NCBI GenBank assembly: GCA_963978545.1
Contig: OZ021724.1
Coordinates: 104,016,023 to 104,080,022, forward strand
Direction of reading: 5' to 3'
DNA from: Linyphia triangularis
Lineage: Eukaryota; Arthropoda; Arachnida; Araneae; Linyphiidae
DNA length: 64,000 bases
Positions within the stretch are counted from its first letter, which is position 1, and each line of letters opens with the position of its first letter. This document shows positions 37,147 through 48,365 of this stretch, one piece after another. The notes under the pieces were generated by a model that saw nothing but the letters and a program-made list of their open reading frames with translations, had not been told where the DNA came from and searched no databases. Position numbers and translations under genes: made by a program.

Positions 37147-37734
37147 ATAAAATTATTTTAATCATAATAAATAAATGATATCGGTGCTGTGCCAATGAAT
37201 ATAAAAATTGACAATGCATATAAAGTATTTGTTATTAGGTTTTATTATTCTCTATAGGTTTTATTATACAAATTTTATTATTATTACAGGTATCTTTTAT
37301 AGGTTTTATTATTATCTATTCGTATCCTAATCGACAAGGCCAGCAACACATATCCATTCCGATGTCTTGGTGTTAATGTTATGACAAAGACTCGCATTTG
37401 ACAGAAGAGGACTCAGAAACCTAACAATACCAAATATTTGTAAAAAAAAAAGCTTTTTTTTTCAAACAAAATTTGAAAAATTGATAAAAATTTAACAAGA
37501 AAAAATCTTATCATATTTTTTACCAAATTTTAATCTCTGTTTAATATGTAGATTATGTACTAGAATTTCTAAAAAAAATCCTTGGTATACTTTTACTAAT
37601 TAGTTAAAAAAGGTACATTAAAGTTTAAAATATCACGTTTAGAGACAAAGTTAAAGGTAAAAGGCTTATATAGTTAATATTGATAATTTGCTTTAAGATA
37701 TTCATATACATTTGAAATTGCGAAATTTAAATCA

Positions 37735-39680
37735 AGTCTGCGTTTTTTTTTGTTTTTTTTTCGGTTGTTTTCCTTTTGTTTTATAATATTCCCGAATTCC
37801 TTATAATTAAAAATATACCATTTTCTTTCTGAGACTCAAATTACTTTTTAAATTACAGTGGGTTTTGCGAACCTCTTTTTTATCACGTTCATTAGTGTAG
37901 TAAACTTAAAACACGTTTTCTGAAAATTGAGATTTTGATGTTATATGACTTTACGCCAAAGGTCATAACTTCATAATAAATTTCCCTATTTACAAACTTT
38001 TAATTTTGTTTTGTAGACAATAGTTAAGAATGTGTTTACTATTGAGAATTTTATATATACTGTTATAAAAAAAAATTTATGCATATTTTAATCTTAATTT
38101 GTTGTTAAAAACTATGCATTTTTAAACTTTTTATTTAAAAATTTATAATTAAATAAATATGGAAGCCAAATTCAAAATTCTCCTTAAAAACATACGTCAG
38201 TATAATATCTTTTATTTTAAATACAAATCATACCTCTAAGTTAATTACAAGTTTATTTATGTCTGTTCTAATAATGTCCTAATTAGCCACCTTTATTGCA
38301 ATTAGCCGATTAAAAAATTAACGAAAAAAAAGTTTATTTATAAAAATGCATCATTTTTAATTCTGATATACTGCCAAAAAGTATGATATTATAACCTATA
38401 AATGAAAGGAAATCATCTCAATTGTATATGTATACCTTAATAAAACAAAATATAACATACTTCCAATTTGACTAGAAACAAAAAGTAATCCATCAAAGGA
38501 ACGGGAAAAATACATAGAGTAACATGAAATAACAATCTCAAAATCTCTAAAAAAGAATTTATTTTTTATTTTTATTAATGGTTACTGAGTTCCCTAAACC
38601 AGTTTGAACCAAGTTGCATCGGGAACCCTGGTCACTTCACCTTGTTATTTATAAACTTACCATTTTCTTTATTTTATAGTTTTGAGTTCACTTAAATCAC
38701 CTTATATAGGGGTCCGATTAAAAACAAAGTGAAATAGAAGTCAGTAAAACAAGAACTTTTAGTAAGTAGGTGGCCTATGGATCAAAAGAATTATTTCTTA
38801 AACTTGGTTTAAGGAGATATTTATGGTTGGAATTTGTTCTAGTCAGCAAACATTAACACAAAAAATTTTAACTTTTAAAGTAAAAATCAAGATCACTTAA
38901 GGAAATAAGAAAGATGTACTGTAAAATTAGATCTCCTATGGATGAGCCAATTAGAAATTCAGTCTTAATCAAATAATTAATAATTAAATAATTGAGTCTC
39001 TCATTCCTTACTCTTTTAATTTGTCAACGGCTTTGAATTTCAAACCTTTTGGCACTAAATCAGAATTAAAAATGATACATTTTTATATATAAACTTTTTT
39101 CCGTTAATTTTTTAATTAGGTAATTGCAATTAAAATGATAAATTCGGACGTTATTCGAGCATAGATAAATAAACTTGTAATTAACTTAGAGTTATGATTT
39201 TTATTGCAAATAAAATATATTATATTGATGCATTTTTCCTTAAATAGTTGTGAATTTGATTTAATAATTATTTAATTGTTAGTTTTTAAACAAAATGTTA
39301 GAAAAAATAGTAGAAAATTAAGATTAAAATATGAATAAAAATTGTGTTTATAACAATAAGTATTCGATTTTTATCGAAACATATACACAACTATTGTCTA
39401 CAAAACATAATTAGAATCATGCAAATCGGACCATTTATAATGAAGTTAAGACCATTGGCTTAAAATCATACAACACCAAAATGCCATTCTTCAAAAAACG
39501 TATTAAAAGTTTACGAAATGTATTAATGTGATACAAAACAGGTTCACAAAACCCACTGTAATTTAAAAAGTAATTTGAGTCTCAGAAAGAAAATGTAATC
39601 ATTTTAAAGGTAATGAATTCAGGAATATTTTGAAACAAAAAAAACCCGCATACTTTAGTATAAATTCTTAATTACTAATG
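37735..39680. repeat. Long inverted repeat (foldback), arms about 650 bp
   Basis: The left arm (37735-38400) and right arm (39035-39680) are inverted copies. Examples: CTGAGACTCAAATTAC and TTACAGTGGGTTTTG at 37830-37867 against CAAAACCCACTGTAA and TTTGAGTCTCAG at 39547-39594; TGACTTTACGCC against GGCTTAAAATCA in the expected mirrored place; AGTTAATTACAAGTTTAT against ATAAACTTGTAATTAACT. The spacer (38401-39034) has no recognised gene. Arms have diverged by point changes and small indels, so the palindrome is not brand new. No target duplication was found. Confidence 0.8.
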
Positions 39681-39723
39681 TATGTGTATACCTTAATCAT
39701 GATTTTAATTTATACATATACAT

Positions 39724-40425
39724 TAGGAAATGCAAAATTTGACTCGAGAGTCTGCGTTTTTTTTTTTTTTTTTTTTTTTTAATATTCCCAAATTCATTAC
39801 CTTTAAAATAATATGATTTTCTTTCTGAGACTCAATTTACAGAGGGTTTTGTGAACCTCTTTTGTATTACGTTCATTAGTGTAACAAACTTTAAACGCGT
39901 TTTCTGAAGAATGACATTTTGATGTTATATGACTTTACGCCAGCGGTCATAACTTCGTATTAAATTGTCCGATTTACAAAATTCTAATTTTTTTCTGTAG
40001 ACACAAGTTGTGAATGTGTTTCCTATAGAGAATCTAACATATACTGTTATAAACGCATTTTTTTATGAATATTTTAATCTTAATTGTTTGTTAAAAACTA
40101 TGTATTTTTTTAATCTTTCTATTTAAAAATTCACGATTAAATAAATATTGCAGCCACATTCAAAATTCTCCATATGAACACGCGTCAATATGTTATTTTT
40201 TATAAAAATCTTACCTCTAAGTTAATTACAAGTTTATTTATTTATGTTCTAATAATGTCATAATTAGTCACTTTAAATGCAATTATCTGATTAAAAAATT
40301 GACGGAAAAAAAAGTTTATACATATAAATGCATCATCTTTAATTCTGATATACTGCCCAAAAGTTTGAAATTATTACTTAAAAATTAAGGAAAATCATCT
40401 CAATTGTATATGTATACCATAAACC
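39724..40425. repeat. Third copy of the same arm, direct orientation
   Basis: This segment repeats the left arm of the preceding foldback in direct orientation, from GTCTGCGTTTTTTTT (39750) through TTTCTTTCTGAGACTCAA, GATGTTATATGACTTTACGC and GTTAATTACAAGTTTATTTA to TCTCAATTGTATATGTATACC (ending about 40420). It lies only about 45 bp after the inverted arm, so the order is arm, inverted arm, arm. Confidence 0.85.
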
Positions 40426-40889
40426 CTGTACAGCAACTTCATGTATATACACAATGCGCACAGTCTAAGATGAATACAATCCGCATTCATATCAGTAAAT
40501 TATGTTGGATTCTGAGGACTCTGTAATCTGAGTAAACCATGATTCTCCTCTCTCAGATGCTCTACATTCTATGTATTCTACAATTGTCAGAATCTGCTAT
40601 ATATACTATTGTGCGTGGTACCATTAATTAATGTGATAAGGTTTAACCACCTTATTCAATATCACGTAGATTAGACTTAAGATGGTAATTATTGTTGTTA
40701 AAGCAGTGATATAGTGTAATAAGGTTTGTTTAAGTAGTTTTCTTTTCTTTTCGTATATTTTACAACAATTAACTTATTCAGAATAATAAATTTAATTTAC
40801 CTAGGAAAGTAAATTTTTAAATACTTGTGTTTGGAGTTTTGTTGTGCGTGGTATGAGTTTTCTATGTATTTTTCTTCTTTCGTATACTT
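40426..40889. other. AT-rich DNA, nothing recognised
   Basis: Apart from ordinary AT-rich sequence I see nothing to annotate here. Confidence 0.45.
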
Positions 40890-41539
40890 AGAGGTGCATG
40901 GAATTTTTGGACCCCATCGAATATCATTCTGAATTTTTTATAGAATTAGAGAAAAGTGAGTAGATTACGAATCCACTGGTCTGCCGTGGCAAAAATGGCA
41001 GAAACTAGTCAAAAATTGACTTTTAATAAGTTGAACTAAATCCAATTGCCAAATGTGCCATAACTTGCAAAATAATGAGCATTTTTTTTATTTTATTTGG
41101 TAGCCCTTACTCTTTAATTTTCATTTAAGAACGTTGCAGATGATTCAGATATCTGGCGACTGTCTACTTGCATCTATTAAAAGTGAGCCAAGTTGGCAAT
41201 AAACATTACGTCACTGATGACGTAACTAATGTCACCAATTTGGCTTACTTTTAAAAGATACAAGTTCTTCGAGCCAGATATCAAAATCGTTTGCGCTGTT
41301 TCCCATTGAAAATCAAAATGCAGTGGGTTGCCAGACGAAAAAGTGTGTTCTCGTTTTGGCAAGTTATGACATATTTGGCAATTGAATTTTAGTTCAACTC
41401 ATTGCGAGTCGATTTTTTATCAGTTTCAGTCATTTTTGCGATGGCAGACCATTGGATTCGTAATCTACTAACTTTTCTCCAAATTCTATAAAAAATTCAG
41501 AATGGTGTTCGATGAGGTCCAAAAATTGCAGTTGCCTCT
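40890..41539. mobile_element. Foldback element, copy 2, near-symmetrical (650 bp)
   Basis: Left end AGAGGTGCATGGAATTTTTG and right end, complement AGAGGCAACTGCAATTTTTG, start an inverted match that covers the whole element. Paired words include TTACGAATCCACTGGTCTGC on the left and its near complement on the right, and AAGTGAGCCAAGTTGGC against CCAATTTGGCTTACTT. The symmetry centre at about 41215 is ATTACGTCA-CTGA-TGACGTAAC, a conserved dyad. No coding sequence. The exact terminus and target duplication are uncertain. Confidence 0.82.
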
Positions 41540-42035
41540 CGGACTATCAGGTTTTGTAGAGGGAGGTTTCTCCTTACAAGACCTTACAGAATACATTCCT
41601 CCCTTGAAAAAGATGACTTAAAAATTGTGTGGCGTAAAGCAGCAGTTTTGTAACTTTTGCACCATAAATCTCTAATCCAACCAACTTAATATTATTATAT
41701 GATCATTATATTAACTATATAATTGAATACATATTATATTAGTTGTATAGTACATTATGTCTGTAAAAGAATGCCTCAGTAATAAACTTTAATAGTATTT
41801 AACTTTTGTAATTTATAGACACATATTTAATCGTGAATTTAATAATATAAGAGAAAATAATTTAGTTTTACCTTCAATTTGATTCAATGTAAATAGTCTA
41901 AATTAAACTGTTATAATGTCCAATTATTTGGGATATTTTTTTGACACTATTTATATGATTGTATTTATGTGATATGGTTATAAATTGATATGAATTTTAC
42001 ATTTACATTATATTATATAGATTATATTTTCTTCA
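41540..42035. other. AT-rich DNA with a short copy of the 46.7-kb repeat
   Basis: At about 41565-41665, CCTTACAGAATACATTCC, GATGACTTAAAAATTG and CAGCAGTTTTGTAAC recall the repeat unit at 46720-47500. The remainder is AT-rich with no feature. Confidence 0.35.
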
Positions 42036-42150
42036 GGTAATACTTTATGGTAGAACTTAATACAAATAATTTATTTTGTGGTAGTACTTTAGACAAATAA
42101 TTTATTTTATGGTAGAACTTTATACAAATAATTTTTTTTATGGTAGAACA
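42036..42150. repeat. 31-bp tandem repeat, about 3.7 copies
   Basis: GGTAGAACTT or GGTAGTACTT recurs at 42049, 42080, 42111 and 42142, exactly 31 bp apart, with ACAAATAATTTATTTT between. Confidence 0.9.
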
Positions 42151-42319
42151 ATGAAGCAACAGCGTAAATTGTATTTTCACAAGAAATGTAGAAAACAAAC
42201 TGATTTCCCAATAATCTTCGTGTTGATACTCAACTTGGAATTGACATAATATTGTTATACTAAGTGTTACATTTCCGTCTTTTCTCTCCTCGATGCGCTA
42301 GGTATTCCATAATAGACTG

Positions 42320-42885
42320 AGAGGCGACTGCAAGTTTCAGTACTCATTCTGAATATTTATCATAAAATGTAGAGAGAAGTTAGTAGATTACGAATCCACT
42401 GGTCTGCCGGAACAAAAATGGCCAAAACCGGTCAGAAATCCACTTTGAATGAGTTGAACTAAATCCGATTGCCAAATCTATCATAACTCGCCAAAAATTT
42501 AACACACTTTTTCTTCTGGTAACCCACCTCACTTTCGTTTTCAATGAGGAAGGACGCAGACGATTTTTGAACTCTCCTCATTTTAAAAGAAGACCAAATT
42601 TGCAATATCCGTTACGTCATCAGTGACGTAATATGTTTTGCCAACTTGACAAAAGGATGCAAGTAAACCGTTCCCAGATATCTGAGTCGTCTGCAACTTC
42701 CTTAATTGAAATTTAAAGAGCGATGGGTTACCAAATAAGTAAGAATGCTCATTAATTGGCAAGTTATATCACATTTGGAAATAGGATTTAGTTCAACTCA
42801 TTAGAAAAGTTAGTAGATAACGAATCCACTGGTCTGCCGTGACAAAAATAGTCAAAACTGGTCAGAAATCAACTTTAGTTAAAAA
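42320..42885. mobile_element. Foldback element, copy 3, with a flipped right end
   Basis: The left arm (from GAGAGGCGACTGCAAG) and centre (TTACGTCATCAGTGACGTAA, about 42612-42632) match copy 2. The right arm mirrors the left only up to AGTTCAACTCATT (about 42800). After this, instead of the mirrored sequence, the same segment appears in direct orientation: AGTTAGTAGATAACGAATCC, CACTGGTCTGCCGTGAC and CAAAACTGGTCAGAAATC. The terminal segment of about 85 bp is thus inverted relative to a normal right end. Confidence 0.78.
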
Positions 42886-42994
42886 ATTTAACTCAGTTAA
42901 AAAACCTTTCAGAATAAGGAAAATGTTTTAAAGATTAGAAACATTCAAAAAATTGAAAATCAATGTAATGACAATCGACATTAAACCACTTTTT

Positions 42995-43735
42995 ACTTTC
43001 AATTACCCATAGGGTAATGAAAGTATAGGAATCAGTAAAAAAAAATTCGATTTTTTTTTAACATTTCTATACGTTTTGGAGCATCCTGATCTCAAAAAAG
43101 TGATCCGGAAAAAATGTATATTTGTGTGTATGTCTGCATGTACGTGGTCAGCATAACTCCCGAACAAATTGACCACGATGCTCAAATTTAGTGAGCAGGT
43201 TGGTGATGTTCAAGGGCCTACCATTAAGGTTTTTACCAAAATCTCGCATGCGCATAAGGTAGCTGCCATTGAAAAAATCATGCTTTTCAATGATTGCAAA
43301 AAAACGGCTCTAATGATTTTGATAAAAAATCTCTGTGCTAATGCCTCTTAAGGTGTTCTAAACATTCCCACATCCGAAATTACCGTAAAAATGCTTTAAT
43401 GGTGTAAAAAGTTGAACAACGAATGCCTTCAATACAGAGTCCTCCTTGCTTAAACAGCTCATCAACGATCGTTTTTCCTCCTTTCCTCAGTTTCACTTAT
43501 AACAAAGGATACTATAGGAATTTTTGAAAAGTATTTCGCCAAAAACACTATTTTGGAGAAGTTTTTTTTTTTTTTTTTTAAGACCCATTTAAGAATTATC
43601 CTCAAACTGGCCATTTTTTCTAAGCAAATGATGAAAATATAAAAACGATAAATGACACAAATCCACATCAGTAATATAGTGTAATTGAAAGTTGTGCGAT
43701 GTTCCACACTCCAAGTTTTAAATTGTGTTAGTCGA
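42995..43735 (+). mobile_element. Dispersed repeat with palindromic terminus, copy 1
   Basis: It starts with a near-perfect palindrome, ACTTTCAATTACCC-ATA-GGGTAATGAAAGT, and then matches the copy at 57183-58001 for about 700 bp (GCATCCTGATCTCAAAAAAG, GGTCAGCATAACTCC, CCTACCATTAAGGTTTT, CATCAACGATCGTTTTT, a T-run, then AAGACC and AAGAATTATC). No gene product is recognised. The right end is not matched by a visible inverted terminus in this copy. Confidence 0.7.
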
Positions 43736-43768
43736 AATAATTTAAGTCATTTAGTTAGTATTCCTTAA

Positions 43769-44257
43769 CACGTTGACTGCCGGCCAAGTTTACAGTGAAA
43801 TTTCCTTCAGGCCAGGGACGCAAGAATAATCTCTCACTACGTTTGTTTCCATGGCATAATATCTATTTATTTGTGTCCGTTACTTCGCATCTGTTTCTCA
43901 TCTAGCCACTTTACACGATCAGTTTGAATCTTTGCCGAGTAAAGAGGGGTATAACTTAAAATGTTTACCCTAATTCGTTGAAATGTCGAAAAGAAAAACG
44001 AAAAACTTATTTCTTTGTGGGTCAAATAGCAGTAAACAAGAAAGCTTTTACGAGGCTTACAATAATTTTCCTAATAATCCATTTTCGTATTACTTTTATA
44101 GTGATTCAATAGTTTTTTTACTTCCTGTGAAATATATGTTCAAATTCATACGAATATCTTTACAAGTAGTTAAATAAGCGTCACTCCAAAACGGGTGAAG
44201 CGACCCGATCAGAAACTTTGTTGTCACCCATTTACAGGTGACACGGCAGTCAACTTG
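43769..44257. mobile_element. piggyBac-like MITE (489 bp) with TTAA duplication
   Basis: The left end CACGTTGACTGCCG and the right end, complement CAAGTTGACTGCCG, are terminal inverted repeats flanked by TTAA on both sides (43765-43768 and 44258-44261). TTAA target use plus this end type is the mark of piggyBac elements. Inside is a 64-codon frame (43983-44177) starting MSKRKTKNLF, with no transposase motif recognised, so the copy would rely on transposase made elsewhere. Confidence 0.85.
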
Positions 44258-44720
44258 TTAAATATTATTTTTAATTTTAGTGTTACCCATTGACGGTCAT
44301 GCACGTATACAGGGTGTTCGGAAACCACCGCACTTCCTTAGTACCAGCGTATTCTATAACAAAAATAAAGCATATTTCCAATATATTGTCGGGGCCGCAA
44401 ATGATAATTTTTGGGTCTAAAAAATTGTTAAAGTTGGGACTCTTTTTAGTCAGCGCAAGGTTAAAAACCGAACTACCGACCCCAAACGTACCAATGACAG
44501 TGAATAAAATACAAATTGCTCACGCCTTTATTATAAAAGGCCTTAAACCCCGCCCATATCAACATTGGCGATTGATTTGACGCCAAATGTAATTTTAACT
44601 AATTATTGTAGCCAAACCTATCACTGCATATTGCTATGTGATTCGAATCTCAAACTAATTGAGAGATTTTAATTTGGAAGAGGGTTTTTTAATTTGAATA
44701 TTAAATTCGATTATTATTAT

Positions 44721-44722
<2 letters not shown>

Positions 44723-44765
<43 letters not shown>
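44723..44765. repeat. Poly(T) tract
   Basis: About 40 consecutive T after a short (TTA)n. Could be a retroposed tail on the minus strand or slippage. Confidence 0.9.
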
Positions 44766-44766
<1 letters not shown>

Positions 44767-44779
44767 TGCCAGGCAAATT

Positions 44780-45005
44780 TACGGAGGCTAAAATCGAATT
44801 GAGCACAAATTTGGGAGGTAGATAGTCGTTTTCAATGACAATGCATTCTATCCTTAGATTCTATCACGTATTGACTGTCATAAAAAGGTCGCTTTTACCC
44901 ACGTTTCTATTTCTATTTCGAAGGACTGACATACCACTTGACGTCCAATCGAGCTAAAACTCGACAGATAGACTCGTCGTCGATGACAAAATCTTCTATT
45001 AAATT
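44780..45005. repeat. Dispersed repeat, copy 2
   Basis: Shares GACAATGCATTCTATC, TCCAATCGAGCTAAAACTCG and GGTCGCTTTTAC-like words with 36640-36835. The AGATAG...GTCG..GATGACAA pattern appears twice within this copy, suggesting an internal duplication. Confidence 0.45.
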
Positions 45006-45055
45006 TCTTTCTTTAGGTGGGGGGAGGGATATTAGTCAATGTCACACAAGCGATA

Positions 45056-45750
45056 GGGGGCCGTTCAAGTATTACGTAAGCACCTAGGGGGGGAGGGGTC
45101 TGCAAGGACTTGTAGGGAAATGTGGTTTGTACTACGCTTCACTAAAATCGACAATTCGTCATAAGAAAATTGTTCATGGCGAAAATAGCCAGAGAGCCTG
45201 CCTAGTTCGGTCTATGAGAATTGCTGCTCGTCGAGCAAATGAACTGATGTGCGTCATCAATTATGTAGAAGGCATGGAAGATACGGAGTGGATAAGCGAA
45301 GAGGAAGTTTGCCCAGATTCAATGTGCGAAACAAGTGATGAAGCAATAACATCAGATGCCAGAAACCCTATAATTTCAGACATTAAAAACTGGCTAGAGC
45401 AACCCTGGATAACATCTGACTAGATAGACTTAATTGATTATGAAAATTACATTTATGTGCCATTAAAATTGTGATAAACTTAAGATTTAAAAAAAATTAA
45501 AAATATATATATTTTTTTTAACTCTTAAGGCGAGTTAAAGTTCATTATTTGCATTGAATCCTAACTTTTTTTTAGATTATTAACGTTACAAAAAAAAAAT
45601 CAGGAGCAGGGGGTGGGGGTTACCGTATGCTTACGTAATTATAGAGGGGGGGGGGGTATGCGATTTGCTTATTTTTTCTGACAAGGGGGGGGGGGGGAAG
45701 GGGGTCAAAAATTACCAAAAACATGCTTATGTAATATTTGAACGACCCCT
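45056..45750. mobile_element. DNA transposon, about 695 bp, TIR GGGGCCGTTCAAGTATTACG
   Basis: The left end GGGGGCCGTTCAAGTATTACG and right end, complement AGGGGTCGTTCAAATATTACATAAGC, form terminal inverted repeats of about 27 bp with a few mismatches. TA lies at each border but could be part of the TIR. G-runs sit just inside both ends (45090 and 45645-45699). One plus-strand ORF of 98 codons (45127-45423) occupies the left half. Ends of this kind occur in many animal genomes; I do not assign a superfamily. Confidence 0.7.
45127..45423 (+). CDS. Hypothetical 98-aa ORF inside a DNA transposon
   Basis: The frame starts MYYASLKSTIRHKKIVHGEN and ends QPWITSD with TAG. It has a basic N-terminal half (RACLVRSMRIAARRANELM) and a strongly acidic C-terminal half (EGMEDTEWISEEEV, MCETSDEAITSD). 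Codon use is balanced and clearly unlike the AT-rich flanks, and the frame is not low-complexity. It lies between the TIRs of the 695-bp element, so it is probably a leftover (perhaps C-terminal) part of that element's protein kept after an internal deletion. No domain recognised. The first codons may belong to sequence before the true start. Confidence 0.4.
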   Translation: MYYASLKSTIRHKKIVHGENSQRACLVRSMRIAARRANELMCVINYVEGMEDTEWISEEEVCPDSMCETSDEAITSDARNPIISDIKNWLEQPWITSD

Positions 45751-45987
45751 AGTTATGTTCTAAGTGCTCAAATACTATAGAAACTTTCTTGGGCTCAAAA
45801 TCCCTCCGACAAGTTGCAATTGCACATAAAAGTTGCATACAAAGATTTATATAGTAAAAACATTTTTGATGGGTTACTTTTTCTTTTTTTTTAAATCATT
45901 TTATAAAGGGTATTAATATACCGTTCAATCCCCTTATCTCTCTACCAAACGTTTATAACGATTGTATAACACATTGCTAAAACCATG

Positions 45988-46160
45988 ATAAGTTGGTTGG
46001 TTTTTACGTTCAACGACCTAATTTATTGCACATATAACACGGCTAATCAGGCCGGGACCTATAGCTAAGCGTGGATTCCAAACCCCAACGAACATCGATA
46101 ATTAACCCAGGATTCGAACCCAGCAGCTTTGACATGCGAGGCAGTGGCAACAGATTGTAT
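45988..46160 (-). mobile_element. SINE-derived sequence, copy A (minus strand)
   Basis: The minus strand has a B box GGTTCGAATCC (46110-46120) in CTGGGTTCGAATCCTGGG and the same body as the SINE at 18.8 kb (ATCGATGTTCGTTGGGGTTTGGAATCCACG). It ends in AACCAACC at 45992-46000. The A-box half of the tRNA head is replaced by other sequence, so it is 5'-truncated or recombined. Confidence 0.65.
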
Positions 46161-46602
46161 TAGTATTTTATTAGATTTGATTCGACATTTTATGACTATA
46201 GATAAAGATTAAATTACGCCAGGATATAGTTTCAACAATATACAGATAAATGAACGTAGTCCAAGTGATAAGGAGGAAAAGCCTTCTGGGAGGTATTTCA
46301 CAGGGATACTGCATATTACAATAACTAAACTAATGAAGCGGGGACGCATAGTTTAGAGTAGATTCTGATCCACGACGAACATCGATGCTTAACTCAGGAT
46401 TCGAAACCAGCATCTTTGACATGCGAGGCCAGAGCGGCAACAGATTGTATTACATTTTTTATTAGATTTGATTCGATATTTTATGGCTATAGATAAAGAT
46501 TAAATTGCGCCAGGATATAGTTACAGCAAGATATAGACTATAACTAAGCTAAGGAACGTAGTGCTAGTGATAAGGAGGAAAAGCCTTTCGCGAGATCTTT
46601 AA
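46010..46602. repeat. Tandem duplication, about 300 bp, carrying SINE pieces
   Basis: The segment from GCATATAACACGGC / ACTAAACTAATGAAGCG through GACGAACATCGATG and GCAACAGATTGTATTA to GATAAGGAGGAAAAGCCTT occurs twice (about 46010-46300 and 46318-46602). GATAAGGAGGAAAAGCC is at 46268 and 46569. The second copy has lost one base pattern of the B box (GATTCGAAACC). The SINE arrived before the duplication. Confidence 0.8.
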
Positions 46603-46719
46603 AGAGGAAACTAAAACGCATTTTGTCTTGTATGGAAGGAAATAGAGAACCACCCCCGTCAAAAAACACATTAACCAAAACAAGACCATTGAAATTCAAG
46701 AAGTCAAAAAAAAAAAAAA

Positions 46720-47500
46720 AAAAAAAAAATTAGTTTCCCTTTAAAAGACCTCACGGAAGGCAGTCCTCCTTACATATGGATGACCTAAAAATGAACTGCC
46801 AATATTTTACGATGTTTCCGTGCAGTATAGTCCTCTTGTTTTGTAGCTGTTGCTAAGACATAATATAAAACCAACTAATACTTTTCCATGGCGACCCCTA
46901 ACAGTAGTAAATTTAACTTGTTGGTTTATTTGATTACCTGAATTTTATTACGATCGCGTTCGAACTTATGTGCAATTTAATGGGAGTTTTCCGTATTTCC
47001 TTCCATTCAAGAAGAAAATGTGTTTCAGTTTCCGTTTGAAAGACCTCCCGGAAGGCGTTCCACCTTATAGTATGGATAATCCAATAATGATTTGCCTATG
47101 TTTGATCATTCAATACAGTATAGTCCTCTTGTATCTGTTGCTAAAAAAACCCACATACAACGAATTCAGTTCAAAACTTTCTCGAAGCGAATATAGCGCC
47201 CTCTAACTGTAACAAATTGAAATTTGTAGTTTATTTTATTATCTGAATTTTGTTACGATTTCGTTCTGATTAATTTGAAGTGTGATGGAATTTTTCTATA
47301 TTTCTTCCCATTCAAGACGAAAATGAGTGCAACTTCCCCCTTGAAAGACCTCCAGGAAGGCATTTTCATTAAATTTTGATATCTCTGAGTTGTTCAATGT
47401 TACACTGTCTTAATGAAGTCTAGCCCTGTTGCTAAAAAAAATCAAATACAATTTATACAATTAAGTACTTTCAGAAATGATTGCAGCGCCCCCTACCGGT
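46720..47500. repeat. Tandem repeat of about 300 bp, 3 copies plus an inverted piece
   Basis: GAAAGACCTCCCGGAAGGC-type words occur at about 46742, 47037 and 47342, and AGCGCCCCCTA-type words (GCGACCCCTAACAG, GCGCCCTCTAACTG, GCGCCCCCTACCGG) end each unit at about 46890, 47195 and 47487. An inverted fragment GCCTTCCGGGAGGTCTTTCAA lies at 47600-47620. No coding meaning seen. Confidence 0.8.
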
Positions 47501-47639
47501 ATCTTCTTTCAGCATTGATCATATATTTTAAGGCGTAATAGCTATATGGAGTCATACTGCACCGAAATGTCATTAAATCGATACCTGTGTGAGGGTCGTG
47601 CCTTCCGGGAGGTCTTTCAATGGAAACTGTAATAGTTTT

Positions 47640-48365
47640 TTCAGTCTGTAGAGTTAAAAAATTGAGATAACTCCCTAATATAGCTAAACAATTCACACAA
47701 CACTATCTGTTACGATCACTGTCGTGTATACTCATTTTAAAGAATGACTGAAAAGAGTCGGCAAGGTTCGATCGCGGGACCTTTTCCATGTTGCCCAAAC
47801 ATTCTGCCTTTTAACAACTTATTTAATTATTGTAAGATAAGTCTCTGCATGTATTTATGATAATTGTTTATTATTTTATAAAAAAATGTTTCTTATAGTA
47901 CGAACGAAGATTATTAATTAAACAAGAACAATAAAATTCCAAATTATCTGCTATTTATTGCAACTAAATTTCCAAATATAAATTATTTCTTTTGAAAAGT
48001 TAGGGTTTCCAAATCATATGCTCACTTCAAATTCAAGCATTAAAAAATGTAAATATTTTCAAATCAACTGTTAGCCAAAAGGTGATAAAGAGAAAAAAAA
48101 AGTAAACTTAAAACTTTAATTTTTCTTGCGCTTTGGTCCACCACGCCCACTTAAATATTTTTTTTCCAATCAGCAAACGATTAAAATTTTGGTAACCTCT
48201 AAAGATAAACGGACGAATAAAATGAGTTTCAGAATTGGATTGAAAGGATTTAATTGGTTCGAATTGATAAAACTTTGATTGCGAATATCTCAATAAATAT
48301 TGATTTGCGGACCCTAGTTCAAATTACAAATATTATTCATTTTTGCTCATAATTATGAAAATATA
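47640..48365. other. No gene recognised
   Basis: AT-rich sequence inside the composite. A GGTTCGATCGCGGGACC palindrome-like word at 47765-47781 recalls a tRNA T-arm but has no matching head. The minus frame 48108-48293 has no motif. Confidence 0.4.

Noticed and set aside
47755..47800. Possible tRNA gene or SINE from GGTTCGATCGCGGGACC
   Set aside because: The T-arm-like word is itself a palindrome and no A box or acceptor stem is found at the right distance on either strand.
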